Positions 44,982 to 53,662 of a stretch of 64,000 nucleotides of DNA are shown piece after piece; the first letter of the stretch is position 1; each line of letters starts with the position of its first letter. Under the pieces are notes generated by a model, which saw only the letters and a program-made list of their open reading frames with translations, searched no databases and had not been told where the DNA came from. Both the position numbers and the translations under genes were made by a program. The DNA comes from Streptomyces sp. NRRL S-337 (lineage in GTDB: Bacteria > Actinomycetota > Actinomycetes > Streptomycetales > Streptomycetaceae): assembly GCF_000720175.1 (NCBI RefSeq), contig NZ_JOIX01000027.1:1-64000 (forward strand), in the 5' to 3' direction.

Positions 44982-45302
44982 GTGACCTACGTCATCGCGC
45001 AGCCTTGTGTCGACGTCAAGGACAAGGCGTGCATCGAGGAGTGCCCGGTCGACTGCATCTACGAGGGCTCCCGGTCCTTGTACATCCACCCGGACGAATG
45101 CGTCGACTGTGGCGCCTGTGAGCCGGTCTGCCCGGTTGAGGCCATCTTCTACGAGGACGACACCCCGGAGGAGTGGAAGGACTACTACAAGGCGAACGTC
45201 GAGTTCTTCGACGAGCTGGGCTCGCCCGGTGGCGCCAGCAAGCTCGGCCTGATCGAGCGCGACCACCCCTTCATCGCAGCGCTGCCGCCGCAGAACCAGT
45301 AA
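44982..45302 (+). CDS. fdxA: 7Fe ferredoxin FdxA
   Basis: This 106-aa ferredoxin carries electrons via one [3Fe-4S] and one [4Fe-4S] cluster. The N-terminal motif TYVIAQPCVDVKDKACIEEC has the first cysteines, followed by CPVDCIYEG and CVDCGACEPVCPVEAI. The GTG start at 44982 has GAGGAGGA upstream; it gives the standard family N-terminus and length. An upstream in-frame stretch is leader. In Streptomyces such ferredoxins can serve cytochrome P450s or other oxidoreductases; no partner gene is adjacent. Confidence 0.95.
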   Translation: MTYVIAQPCVDVKDKACIEECPVDCIYEGSRSLYIHPDECVDCGACEPVCPVEAIFYEDDTPEEWKDYYKANVEFFDELGSPGGASKLGLIERDHPFIAALPPQNQ

Positions 45303-45370
45303 CCGCCCGGGCGGAGGGAGCCGGCCGGCTCCCCCTCCCCGGCGTCATCAGCGGCCGCACGGCGCCGCCA

Positions 45371-45416
45371 CGGTCCCGTACGGCCCGATCGCCTTGATCG
45401 CCGCCGTACGGGACCG
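45371..45416. promoter_or_regulatory. 14-bp inverted repeat between fdxA and dapC
   Basis: CGGTCCCGTACGGC (45371-45384) pairs with GCCGTACGGGACCG (45403-45416) across an 18-nt loop. It ends 24 bp before the dapC start. It may be the fdxA terminator or a dapC leader element. Confidence 0.6.
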
Positions 45417-45439
45417 AGGCGTTTGCCGCACCGAGGAAA

Positions 45440-46549
45440 GTGAGCCACCCCGTGTCCGCAGTCTCCGCACGCCTTCCGGTCTTCCCCTGGGACAAGCTGG
45501 AGCCGTACAAGAAGACGGCCGCCGCGCACCCGGACGGGATCGTCGACCTCTCCGTCGGCACCCCGGTCGACCCGGTCCCCGAGCTGGTCCAGAAGGCGCT
45601 GATCGACGCTGCGGACTCCCCGGGCTATCCGACGGTCTGGGGCACCCCGGCACTGCGGGACGCGATCACCGGCTGGCTGGAGCGCCGTCTGGGCGCCCGC
45701 GGGGTCACCCACCACCACGTCCTGCCCATCGTCGGCTCCAAGGAGCTCGTCGCCTGGCTGCCGACCCAGCTGGGCCTCGGCCCCGGCGACAAGGTCGCCC
45801 ACCCGCGCCTGGCCTACCCCACCTACGAGGTGGGCGCCCGTCTGGCCCGCGCCGACCACGAGGTCTACGACGACCCGCGCGACCTGGACCCGGCGCACCT
45901 GAAGCTGCTCTGGCTGAACTCGCCGTCCAACCCGACCGGCAAGGTCCTGTCCAAGGACGAGCTGACCGGCATCGTCGCCTGGGCCCGCGAGCACGGCGTG
46001 CTCCTCGTCTCCGACGAGTGCTACCTCGAACTGGGCTGGGAGGCCGACCCGGTCTCGGTCCTGCACCCGGACGTCAACGGCGGCTCGTACGAGGGCCTGG
46101 TCGCGGTCCACTCGCTCTCCAAGCGCTCCAACCTGGCGGGCTACCGCGCGGCCTTCCTGGCCGGCGACCCGGCCGTCCTCGGCCCGCTGCTGGAGATCCG
46201 CAAGCACGGCGGCATGATGACCTCGGCGCCCACCCAGGCCGCGGTGGTGGCGGCGCTCGGCGACGACACGCACGTCCAGGAACAGCGCGAGCGCTACGCG
46301 GCCCGCCGTACGGCGCTGCGCGAGGCGCTCCTTGCCGCCGGCTTCCGCATCGAGCACAGCGAGGCGTCGCTGTACCTGTGGGCGACCCGCGACGAGCCCT
46401 GCTGGGACACCGTCGCCGCCCTCGCCGAGCGCGGCATCCTGGTCGCCCCCGGCGAGTTCTACGGCGCCGCGGGCGAGCGGTTCGTCCGGATCGCGTTCAC
46501 GGCCACCGACGAGCGGGTGGCCGCCGCGGTGGGCCGCCTGGCGGGGTGA
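45440..46549 (+). CDS. dapC: N-succinyldiaminopimelate aminotransferase
   Basis: This 369-aa fold-type I PLP enzyme makes N-succinyl-L,L-DAP in lysine and peptidoglycan precursor synthesis. The phosphate loop region is LPIVGSKELVAWLP. NSPSNPTGKVLSK holds the cofactor-contacting Asn, SDECYLELGW the PLP-ring Asp, and SLSKRSNLAGYR the Schiff-base Lys, followed by the conserved Arg region. GTG 45440 has GAGGA close by; GTG 45452 is an alternative. dapE, the next enzyme, lies 2 kb downstream. Confidence 0.93.
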   Translation: MSHPVSAVSARLPVFPWDKLEPYKKTAAAHPDGIVDLSVGTPVDPVPELVQKALIDAADSPGYPTVWGTPALRDAITGWLERRLGARGVTHHHVLPIVGSKELVAWLPTQLGLGPGDKVAHPRLAYPTYEVGARLARADHEVYDDPRDLDPAHLKLLWLNSPSNPTGKVLSKDELTGIVAWAREHGVLLVSDECYLELGWEADPVSVLHPDVNGGSYEGLVAVHSLSKRSNLAGYRAAFLAGDPAVLGPLLEIRKHGGMMTSAPTQAAVVAALGDDTHVQEQRERYAARRTALREALLAAGFRIEHSEASLYLWATRDEPCWDTVAALAERGILVAPGEFYGAAGERFVRIAFTATDERVAAAVGRLAG

Positions 46550-46571
46550 CCGCCGGCTGACGCCACACATA

Positions 46572-46604
46572 CAGGGGCCCGGGGAAACACTCCCCGGGCC
46601 CCTG
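46572..46604. terminator. bidirectional hairpin terminator
   Basis: Perfect 14-bp stem CAGGGGCCCGGGGA / TCCCCGGGCCCCTG with loop AACAC, between the convergent dapC stop and the secreted protein stop at 46623. Confidence 0.88.
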
Positions 46605-46622
46605 CGCGTCGTTCGCGCGTCG

Positions 46623-47177
46623 TTACGCCTTGCCGCCCACCGGCAGCCCGCCGAGCAGCCCGCCCGGCGCCTGCCCGCGGACCCCCTGCTGGCCGAGCAG
46701 CCCGGTGGCCTTCCCGGCCAGCGCCTCGGGCGCGCCCAGCAGCCCGGTGGCCTTCCCGGCCAGCGCGTCCGGCGCGCCGAGCAGACCGCTGGCCGCCTTG
46801 AGCGGCAGCGAGTCGGTCGAGAGCCCGTCCTTGGCGACCGGGCGCACCACCTTCTCGGCCTTGTCCGTCGCGCCCCGGGTGACCGGCATGGCCTTCTTGA
46901 CGACCGGGCCGGCGGTCTCGACCAGCGCCGGGGCGAGCTTGGTCGCCGCCTTGTTGCCGGCCTCGTTCAGCACGCCGACGCCCTGGTGCGCGGCGCGGTC
47001 GAGGGTGTCGCCCGTCTTGTGGGAGTCCAGGGGCGCCGTGAGTCCGCCGACCAGGTCGGGTGCCTTGACAGGCAGGTTCGCTGCGCTCGCGGTACCGGCC
47101 GCAGCGACCACGGGAGCCGCGCCTGCTGCGACGAGCAGGGCGGCTCGGGCGATCCGACGCGTAACGGGGAGGGACAT
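46623..47177 (-). CDS. secreted Ala/Gly-rich repeat protein
   Basis: This 184-aa protein has a clear signal peptide MSLPVTRRIARAALLVAAGA ... TASA, with cleavage near residue 32. The mature part is low complexity. KAMPVTRGATDKAEKVVRPVAKDG is followed by a tandem LLGAP(D/E)ALAGKATG repeat, and it ends LLGGLPVGGKA. I know no enzymatic family. Such proteins are frequent in streptomycetes and some databases give them unreliable functional names. ATG 47177 has AGGAG at normal spacing. Confidence 0.8.
   Translation of the reverse strand: MSLPVTRRIARAALLVAAGAAPVVAAAGTASAANLPVKAPDLVGGLTAPLDSHKTGDTLDRAAHQGVGVLNEAGNKAATKLAPALVETAGPVVKKAMPVTRGATDKAEKVVRPVAKDGLSTDSLPLKAASGLLGAPDALAGKATGLLGAPEALAGKATGLLGQQGVRGQAPGGLLGGLPVGGKA
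46695..46778. repeat. 42-bp tandem repeat, 2 copies, in secreted protein gene
   Basis: Two copies (46695-46736 and 46737-46778) differ at only four positions and encode LLGAPDALAGKATG-like units. The near identity suggests recent duplication. Confidence 0.85.
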
Positions 47178-47496
47178 GGTGCTCCTTTTACGGAGAAGGA
47201 CTCGGACTTCTGACAGATGTGCTGTGCCATGTCCGCCGGGCGGACGCATTGACTACCGCGTCAGGTCCCCGAAGGTTGCGGTGAACTCCGGTAAAGAGTT
47301 GGTAACGCATCGCATAATCGGGCGTGCCGAAAGAAGGGCGATATGGACACGCCTCCGCGGGTGCGGAAACGTCACAGCCCTTGTCCTGCAAGGGAATTGA
47401 CGGGAAAGGTATTTCCCCGGACGCCAACTCCCGCCATTTCCGAGGGAATTGCCATCACCGGCGCTCCCGGGGAACCCTTACGGGCGATGCCGCAAA
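47178..47496. other. 319-bp leader of the secreted protein gene
   Basis: Between the transglycosylase-like gene stop and the secreted protein start, both on the minus strand. The AGGAG upstream of 47177 is the only clear motif. I considered a c-di-AMP riboswitch because cell-wall protein leaders in Streptomyces often have one, but could not match its conserved blocks. Confidence 0.4.
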
Positions 47497-48423
47497 CTAT
47501 TGCGCGGTGATGATACGAACGTCGCGCCCGTCCGCCGCGGAACCACCCGGCCGGTTCTGCCAGCCCTTCCCCGAATCGGCCGCCGTCCACGTCCGGCCGG
47601 CGTAGGAGATCTGTTCGATGCGCAGCTCCGCGGAGTGGGCCATCGCCCAGGTCGCCAGCTCCCAGCCGCGCCGCGCGCCCTCGGACCCCGGGCCGCCGCC
47701 CTGCCCCACCGGCACCGTCACCCCGCGGTTGCTGCCCGCGCCGCGGCCCCCGGCGGCGTCCGTCCGCGGCAGCACCCCGGCCCCGAACTCCCGCACCAGC
47801 TTCTCCCGCACCGTCGCGGCGCCGCCCGCCCGGCTGTCCTCCGGCCGGCTCTCCGTGCAGGTCATCGCGCCCGGGTCGCGCCCGGTCAGCGCGCCGGTCA
47901 GCCGCGCGGCGTTCGCCTCGTGCTTCGCGTACGCCTGCGGATAGCCGCTGCGCTGCACCTTCTGCGCGGCGACGGTCAGCGGCAGCCGGGAGTAGCCGGG
48001 CACCTTCGCCAGATGCCGGTAGAACTCCTCGGCCGAATAGACCGGGTCCATGATCTGCCGCACCGTGCCCCAGTCCTGGGACGGCCGTTGCTGGAAGAGC
48101 CCGACCGAGTCCCGGTCGCCGAATTCGATGTTGCGCAGCCCGGACTCCTGCATCGCGGTCGCCAGCGCGATGGTCACCGCACGCTCCGGCAGGCCCCGCG
48201 AGGACGCCACCGCCGAGATCGTCGCGGCGTTGGCGGCCTGCTCCGGCGACAGCTCGTACGCCTCCTCGTCCCCCTCGGCGCGCACCGTGCAGTGCGGCGC
48301 CCCGGGGCCACCGGTGATGTACTGCACCAGGAGGTAGCCGGCCAGCCCGAGCAGTACGGCGAAGGCTGCGGCGAAACGCCACAGACGCGTGCGGCGGACG
48401 GCAAAGGCGGGGCGGGCGGACAC
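47497..48423 (-). CDS. membrane-anchored lytic transglycosylase-like protein
   Basis: This 308-aa protein has an N-terminal membrane anchor (FAAAFAVLLGLAGYLLVQYIT). The middle part resembles lysozyme-like muramidase/transglycosylase folds: ALATAMQESGLRNIEFGDRDSVGLFQQRPSQDWGT, where the Glu of MQESGL would be catalytic. The C-terminal part (ATWAMAHSAELRIEQISYAGRTW) is typical of actinomycete homologues, which are often mis-annotated as heavy-metal transporters. GTG 48423 is chosen; ATG 48465 would overlap dapE. It is divergent from dapE with a 40-bp gap. Confidence 0.8.
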   Translation of the reverse strand: MSARPAFAVRRTRLWRFAAAFAVLLGLAGYLLVQYITGGPGAPHCTVRAEGDEEAYELSPEQAANAATISAVASSRGLPERAVTIALATAMQESGLRNIEFGDRDSVGLFQQRPSQDWGTVRQIMDPVYSAEEFYRHLAKVPGYSRLPLTVAAQKVQRSGYPQAYAKHEANAARLTGALTGRDPGAMTCTESRPEDSRAGGAATVREKLVREFGAGVLPRTDAAGGRGAGSNRGVTVPVGQGGGPGSEGARRGWELATWAMAHSAELRIEQISYAGRTWTAADSGKGWQNRPGGSAADGRDVRIITAQ

Positions 48424-48463
48424 GAGCCCACCGTACTGGAGTGCTGCCGATAGGGTCGGAACC

Positions 48464-49564
48464 ATGGAGCGCACCACACACACCCCGGCCCTCGACCTGT
48501 CGCTCGACGCCGCCGCGCTCACCGCGCAGCTGGTCGACATCCCCTCCGAGAGCGGCAACGAGAAGGACCTCGCCGACGCGGTCGAGAACGCCCTGCGCGC
48601 CCTGCCGCACCTGACCGTCGACCGGTACGGCAACAACGTCGTGGCCCGTACGCAGCTGGGCCGCGACGAGCGGGTGGTGCTCGCCGGACACCTCGATACC
48701 GTGCCGATCGCGGACAACCCCCCCAATGTCCCGTCCCGGCTCGACGAGGACGGCGTCCTGTGGGGCTGCGGCACCAGCGACATGAAGTCCGGCGTCGCCC
48801 TCCAGCTGCGGATGGCCGCCACGGTCCCCGCGCCCAACCGGGACCTCACCTTCGTCTTCTACGACAACGAAGAGGTCGCCGCGCACCTCAACGGCCTCGG
48901 CCATGTCGCCGACGCCCACCCCGAGTGGCTCGCCGGTGACTTCGCCGTCCTCCTGGAGCCCTCCTACGGCCAGGTGGAGGGCGGCTGCCAGGGCACCCTC
49001 CGGGTCCTGCTGCGCACCACCGGGGAGCGCGCGCACTCCGCCCGCAGCTGGATGGGCGCCAACGCCGTCCACGCCGCCGCCCCGATCCTGGCGAAGCTCG
49101 CCGCCTACGAGCCGCGCCGGCCGGTGATCGACGGCCTCGAATACCGAGAGGGCCTCAACGCCGTCCGCATCGAGGGCGGCGTCGCCGGCAACGTCATCCC
49201 CGACGCCTGCACGGTCACCGTCAACTTCCGCTACGCCCCCGACCGGACCCCGGAAGAGGCGATCGCCCACGTCCGCGAGGTCTTCGCGGACTGCCCGGTC
49301 GACGAGTTCGTCGTCGACGACCACTCCCCGGGCGCGCTGCCCGGGCTGTCGCACCCCGCGGCCAAGGCGTTCATGGCGGCCGTCGGCGGCACCGCGATGC
49401 CCAAGTTCGGCTGGACCGACGTCTCCCGTTTCAGCGCCCTGGGCGTCCCGGCCGTCAACTACGGCCCGGGGGATGCGCTGCTCGCGCACAAGAAGGACGA
49501 ACGGGTCGAGACCGGGCGCATCGCGCACTGCGAGGAGCGGCTGCGCGCCTGGCTCACCGCCTGA
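48464..49564 (+). CDS. dapE: succinyl-diaminopimelate desuccinylase
   Basis: This 366-aa M20 metallopeptidase removes succinate from N-succinyl-DAP to give L,L-DAP. Metal ligands are in LAGHLDTVPIAD and GCGTSDMKSG; the catalytic Glu pair is in FVFYDNEEVAAH. The dimerisation domain lies at about 175-290, and the last ligand His is in LLAHKKDERVE. It fits the DapE length. Together with dapC it provides two of the succinylase-pathway steps. Confidence 0.94.
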   Translation: MERTTHTPALDLSLDAAALTAQLVDIPSESGNEKDLADAVENALRALPHLTVDRYGNNVVARTQLGRDERVVLAGHLDTVPIADNPPNVPSRLDEDGVLWGCGTSDMKSGVALQLRMAATVPAPNRDLTFVFYDNEEVAAHLNGLGHVADAHPEWLAGDFAVLLEPSYGQVEGGCQGTLRVLLRTTGERAHSARSWMGANAVHAAAPILAKLAAYEPRRPVIDGLEYREGLNAVRIEGGVAGNVIPDACTVTVNFRYAPDRTPEEAIAHVREVFADCPVDEFVVDDHSPGALPGLSHPAAKAFMAAVGGTAMPKFGWTDVSRFSALGVPAVNYGPGDALLAHKKDERVETGRIAHCEERLRAWLTA

Positions 49565-49687
49565 GAAGCCGGCAAACGCCCCCGGGACCGGTCGCCGATC
49601 CCGGGCGGACCAGCGGAATTCCCCTGCGCTTCAGGCCGTCGGATCTACGCTGAAACGGCAAACGATCGTCAGCGGAGGGAGCATGTC

Positions 49688-50443
49688 ATGGCCAGTCCCG
49701 AGGGAGCACCGGCCCCCGGTGAGCAGCGGCTGGGTCGCGTTCTGCGCCGCCACGACCAGGTGCAGGCCGGCACCACCGACCAGCGGCTGCTGGACTCCGC
49801 AGGCCCCTCCGAGTGGGTGCACACCGACCCCTGGCGTGTGATGCGCATCCAGTCGGAGTTCGTCGAGGGCTTCGGCGCGCTGGCCGAGCTGGGCCCGGCC
49901 GTCAGCGTCTTCGGCTCGGCCCGTACGCCGCGCGACTCCAAGGAGTACGAGATCGGCGTGCGGATCGGACGGGCCCTGGTGGAGGCGGGCTTCGCGGTGA
50001 TCACCGGCGGCGGCCCGGGCGCCATGGAGGCCGCCAACAAGGGCGCCCACGAGGCCGGTGGCACCTCCGTCGGACTGGGCATCGAGCTGCCCTTCGAGCA
50101 GGGCATGAACCCGTATGTGAACCTCGGTGTCGACTTCCGGTACTTCTTCGTCCGCAAGACGTGTTTCGTGAAGTACGCCCGGGGATTCGTGGTGTTGCCC
50201 GGCGGGCTGGGCACCCTCGACGAACTCTTCGAGGCGCTCACCCTCGTCCAGACCCGCAAGGTCACCCGCTTCCCGATCGTGCTGTTCGGCACCGCCTACT
50301 GGTCCGGGCTGGTCGACTGGCTGCGCGACACCCTCATCGCCCAGGGCAAGGCGTCGATGCACGACCTGGAGCTGTTCCACCTCAGCGACGACGTGGACGA
50401 GGCGATCGCGCTGGTGACCAAGGAGGTCGGCCTCCAGCCCTGA
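49688..50443 (+). CDS. LOG family / TIGR00730 Rossmann-fold protein
   Basis: This 251-aa protein carries the LOG motif VVLPGGLGTLDELFE plus GSARTPRDSKEYE and ITGGGPGAMEAANKGAHEAGG. LOG enzymes act as cytokinin riboside 5'-monophosphate phosphoribohydrolases or related nucleotide hydrolases. The M. tuberculosis homologue (Rv1205) makes cytokinin-like molecules. Here position between dapE and folP2 matches that gene order. ATG 49688 is used; an out-of-frame ATG lies at 49683. Residues 1-45 are a poorly conserved extension. Confidence 0.87.
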   Translation: MASPEGAPAPGEQRLGRVLRRHDQVQAGTTDQRLLDSAGPSEWVHTDPWRVMRIQSEFVEGFGALAELGPAVSVFGSARTPRDSKEYEIGVRIGRALVEAGFAVITGGGPGAMEAANKGAHEAGGTSVGLGIELPFEQGMNPYVNLGVDFRYFFVRKTCFVKYARGFVVLPGGLGTLDELFEALTLVQTRKVTRFPIVLFGTAYWSGLVDWLRDTLIAQGKASMHDLELFHLSDDVDEAIALVTKEVGLQP

Positions 50444-50460
50444 GCGGGCCGGGGAGCCCG

Positions 50461-51321
50461 CTACGCCAGGCCCCGGCGGGCGACCGCCGGGGGCCGGTGG
50501 CCGGCGATCGAGGAGACCATGTCGAGGATCTGGCGGGTCTCGGCGACCTCGTGGACGCGGTAGACCTGGGCGCCCAGCCAGGCCGACACCGCCGTGGTCG
50601 CGAGGGTGCCCAGCAGCCGCTCCTTGACCGGCCGGTCGAGCGTCTCGCCGACGAAGTCCTTGTTGGACAGCGAGACCAGCACCGGCCACCGGGTCGCGGT
50701 CATCTCGTCCAGCCGGCGGGTCGCCTCCAGGCTGTGCCGGGTGTTCTTGCCGAAGTCGTGCCCCGGGTCGATCAGGATCGCGTCCCGCCGCACGCCCAAC
50801 TCCACGGCCCGCTCCGCCAGTCCGAGGGTGACCCGCAGGATGTCGGCCATCACGTCGTCGTAGCCGACCCGGTGCGGGCGGGTGCGCGGCTCGACCCCGC
50901 CGGCGTGGGTGCACACCAGGCCGACGCCGTACCGCGCGGCCACCTCGGCCAGCAGCGGATCGACCCCGCCCCAGGCGTCGTTGAGCAGGTCCGCGCCGAC
51001 CTCGCAGACCGCCTCGCCGACCTCGTGCCGCCAGGTGTCGACGCTGATCACCACATCGGGGAACCGCTTGCGCACCTCGGCCACGAAACCGACCGTGCGG
51101 CGGGCCTCCTCCTCGGCGCTGACCTCCTCGCCGGGCCCCGCCTTGACGCCGCCGATGTCGATGATCGCCGCGCCCTCGGCCACCGCCTGCTCCACCCGGG
51201 CCAGCGCGGGCTCGTCACGGAAGGTGGCGCCCCGGTCGTAGAACGAGTCCGGAGTCCGGTTGACGATCGCCATGATCACCCGCTCGTCCGGTCCGAACTC
51301 GCGATTACCCAGCCGCAGCAT
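50461..51321 (-). CDS. folP2: dihydropteroate synthase-like protein, FolP2 branch
   Basis: This 286-aa TIM-barrel protein has the DHPS motifs IVNRTPDSFYDRG (substrate loop 1), DIGGVKAGPGEEVSAEEE and IDPGHDFGKNT. It differs from true FolP: FolP1 has SFSDGG and GGESTRPG, and here the second is GGVKAGPG with no STRPG, which is the pterin/pABA loop. The mycobacterial FolP2 homologue at the same position is reported to lack DHPS activity. Start ATG 51321 gives MLRLGNREFGPDERV. It is the only minus-strand gene between two plus-strand genes. Confidence 0.85.
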   Translation of the reverse strand: MLRLGNREFGPDERVIMAIVNRTPDSFYDRGATFRDEPALARVEQAVAEGAAIIDIGGVKAGPGEEVSAEEEARRTVGFVAEVRKRFPDVVISVDTWRHEVGEAVCEVGADLLNDAWGGVDPLLAEVAARYGVGLVCTHAGGVEPRTRPHRVGYDDVMADILRVTLGLAERAVELGVRRDAILIDPGHDFGKNTRHSLEATRRLDEMTATRWPVLVSLSNKDFVGETLDRPVKERLLGTLATTAVSAWLGAQVYRVHEVAETRQILDMVSSIAGHRPPAVARRGLA

Positions 51322-51412
51322 TCCCTGACTTCCTCTCCGTGGTCCGGGAGCGACCCTAACTGTCACACCCGCATGGCACGATCGGAGCAGGCACAAGTCC
51401 GGGGAGTTGGTC

Positions 51413-51856
51413 GTGTTCTGGTTCTTGCTGATCGCGATGGTCGTGGTGGTCGCCGCGGTCACGCTGGTGGTCGTCGGCGGTGACGGCGGTGGCCTGCGGG
51501 ACGCGGAGCCGGACCGGCTGTCCGACCCGCTGCCCGTGGACCGCCCGCTGGGCCGTGCCGACGTGGACGCCGTCCGGCTGCCGGTGACCGTGCGGGGCTA
51601 CCGCATGGACGACGTCGACGGGGTCCTGGACCGGCTGGGTGCCGAGCTGGCCGAGCGGGACTCCAGGATCGCCGAGCTGGAGGCCGCGCTGGCCGGGGCG
51701 CACGCCGCGGCGATGGGCGGCCCGGGGCTCATACAGGACGGCCCGGCCGCGCCCGGACCGGTGCCGGATACGCGAACGGGGGCCGGCGGCGGCCGCTCGG
51801 GGGACGCGGACGGGGCCGGGGCCCAGCGCGGCCCGGAAGAGGGGGAGGGCCGATGA
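51413..51856 (+). CDS. DivIVA-domain-like membrane protein
   Basis: This 147-aa protein has an N-terminal helix (VVFWFLLIAMVVVVAAVTLVVVGG), a spacer, and a DivIVA-like segment RGYRMDDVDGVLDRLGAELAERDSRIAELEAAL, a short coiled coil. The C-terminus is Gly/Pro-rich. GTG 51413 is chosen because GGGGAG lies 6 nt before it; TTG 51407 is an alternative. It overlaps tag by 4 nt (ATGA). It corresponds in position to Rv1209. Confidence 0.8.
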   Translation: MFWFLLIAMVVVVAAVTLVVVGGDGGGLRDAEPDRLSDPLPVDRPLGRADVDAVRLPVTVRGYRMDDVDGVLDRLGAELAERDSRIAELEAALAGAHAAAMGGPGLIQDGPAAPGPVPDTRTGAGGGRSGDADGAGAQRGPEEGEGR

Positions 51857-52458
51857 GCGGTGTGGTGACGGAGCCGGACGGGATCCCGCGCTGCCCGTGG
51901 GGCATGGAGTCCGCGCAGATGGCGGACTACCGCGCCTACCACGACACGGAATGGGGCCTGCCGGTCCACGGCGACGACGCGCTCTTCGAGCGGATGAGCC
52001 TGGAGGCGTTCCAGTCCGGCCTGTCGTGGATCACGATCCTGCGGCGCCGCCCCGGGTTCCGCGCCGCGTTCGCCGGGTTCCGGATCGCGGCGGTGGCGCG
52101 GTTCACCGAGGCGGACGCCGAGCGGCTGCTCGCCGACCCCGGCATCATCCGCAACCGAGCCAAGATCGCCGCGACGATCAACAACGCCAAGGTCGCCGCC
52201 GCGCTGGCCCCCGGCGAGCTCGACGAGCTGATCTGGTCCTTTGCCCCCGCCCGGGCCGGCCGCCCGGTGCCCCGCACGGTGGGCGAGGTGCAGCCGGTGA
52301 CCCCGGAGTCCACGGCGCTCGCCAAGGACCTCAAGAAGCGCGGCTTCCGCTTCGTCGGCCCGACCACGGCGTACGCGATGATGCAGGCCTGCGGCCTGGT
52401 CAACGACCATCTGGCGGACTGCCATGTCCGGGCGGCGGTGGAGGCGGCGGCCGGCTGA
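51853..52458 (+). CDS. tag: DNA-3-methyladenine glycosylase I
   Basis: This 201-aa TagI enzyme removes 3-methyladenine from alkylated DNA. Motifs include RCPWGMESAQMADYRAYHDTEWG (zinc-binding Cys and pocket residues), LFERMSLEAFQSGLSWITILRRR and FRFVGPTTAYAMMQACGLVNDHLADCHVR, which ends with the second zinc His/Cys cluster. The zinc ligands Cys near the N-terminus and His/Cys at the end are all present. It is translationally coupled to the preceding gene. Confidence 0.94.
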   Translation: MSGVVTEPDGIPRCPWGMESAQMADYRAYHDTEWGLPVHGDDALFERMSLEAFQSGLSWITILRRRPGFRAAFAGFRIAAVARFTEADAERLLADPGIIRNRAKIAATINNAKVAAALAPGELDELIWSFAPARAGRPVPRTVGEVQPVTPESTALAKDLKKRGFRFVGPTTAYAMMQACGLVNDHLADCHVRAAVEAAAG

Positions 52459-52535
52459 CCCGGTCCGGCCGGTGGGCGGCCCCGGCCCGCGGGGCGGCCC
52501 GTCCGGCCCGTCCGGCCCGGCCGGCCGGCTGAGGA

Positions 52536-53336
52536 TCAGCGGCCGAGGAAGACCGGCTTCTCCTTCTTCACGAACGCCTCGACCGCGATGTGGTGGTCCT
52601 CCGAGGCCCCGGCCCGGCCCTGCAGCTCGTCCTCCTTGCCGAGGGTCTCGGTGAGCGAGTGCCCCGCCCCGTAGGCCAGCGACTCCTTGATCGCGGCGTA
52701 CGCGGCGGTCGGTCCCTGAGCCAGTCGGCGGGCGACCGCCGCGGCCTCCTCGGCCAGCTCGGCGGCGGGTACGACCTTGTTGGCGATGCCCAGCTCGTAC
52801 GCCTCCTGGGCACTGATCGACCGCGGGAAGAGCAGCAGGTCGGCGGCGCGGCTGTGGCCGATCAGCCGGGGCAGGGTCCAGGACACCCCGGAGTCGGCGG
52901 TCAGCGCGACGCCGGCGAACGAGGTGTTGAAGGAGGCGGTGTCGGCGACGACGCGGTAGTCCGCGGCCAGCGCGAACCCCGCACCGGCGCCCGCCGCGAC
53001 CCCGTTGACCCCGGCGACCACCGGCTTGGCCATCCCGGCCAGCGCGGTCACGATCGGGTTGTAGTGCTCCCGCACGGTGTTCATCGTGCCGCCGGAGCCG
53101 GTGGCCCGGTCCTCGGCCAGCAGGCCGATGTGTTCCTTGAGGTCCTGGCCGACGCAGAACGCCCGCCCGGTGGCGGTCAGCAGCACCGCGCGGACGGCGG
53201 GATCGGCCGCGGCCTCCTGGAGCGTGTCCCGCAGGAGCACCTTCGTCTCGACGTTCAGCGCGTTCATCGCGTCGGGGCGGTTGAGCGTGATCGTCGCGAG
53301 TCCGTCGGTCACGTCGTAGGGCACGGTGTCGGCCAT
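52536..53336 (-). CDS. enoyl-CoA hydratase/isomerase family protein
   Basis: This 266-aa crotonase-fold enzyme has the CoA/oxyanion region GRAFCVGQDLKEH and AVNG-like VVAGVNGVAAGAGAGFALAADYRV. The active-site Glu of the second loop is replaced: GVALTADSGVSWTLPRLIGH has Asp in the position where many isomerases (PaaG-like) carry Asp, so isomerase activity is plausible. ATG 53336 is the start. The gene is divergent from the DUF3117 gene. Substrate is unknown. Confidence 0.88.
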   Translation of the reverse strand: MADTVPYDVTDGLATITLNRPDAMNALNVETKVLLRDTLQEAAADPAVRAVLLTATGRAFCVGQDLKEHIGLLAEDRATGSGGTMNTVREHYNPIVTALAGMAKPVVAGVNGVAAGAGAGFALAADYRVVADTASFNTSFAGVALTADSGVSWTLPRLIGHSRAADLLLFPRSISAQEAYELGIANKVVPAAELAEEAAAVARRLAQGPTAAYAAIKESLAYGAGHSLTETLGKEDELQGRAGASEDHHIAVEAFVKKEKPVFLGR

Positions 53337-53662
53337 AGTTGGGAATCCCCTCCGTCGCGGCTCGGCACTGCCCGGTGGCGGGCAGTCAGCGCTCAGGATG
53401 CCGGAGATCATCGGCGGTTCGCATGTGACGTACATCAAAGATTGCGGGCGCGTCGGGAGTCGGCAGGCGGAGAAGTATCGCAGCCCGCTCCCCGAATTGG
53501 GTGGGTTTGCGGGTGCGAGTTGCCGAAGGGATGCTGCCTGATGTTGGTCATCGGGTCGTTCGATGCGGGATAATGGCCTGGAAGCAATGTGTTCGATGCC
53601 GGTGACACGTGCCTATCCGGGCCGTCGGCTGAGATGAGCTGGTTTCAGGAAGGGGAACGAGC
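53337..53662. other. divergent promoter region, enoyl-CoA hydratase / DUF3117
   Basis: 326 bp between divergent starts. GGGATAATGG near 53566-53575 contains a TATAAT-like GATAAT that could be a -10 for the DUF3117 gene, but no -35 box sits at standard spacing. No gene is supported here. Confidence 0.4.

Noticed and set aside
47178..47496. Considered as a ydaO-type c-di-AMP riboswitch leader
   Set aside because: The conserved blocks of the class could not be matched on the minus strand by eye, so no riboswitch is called. A covariance-model search would decide.
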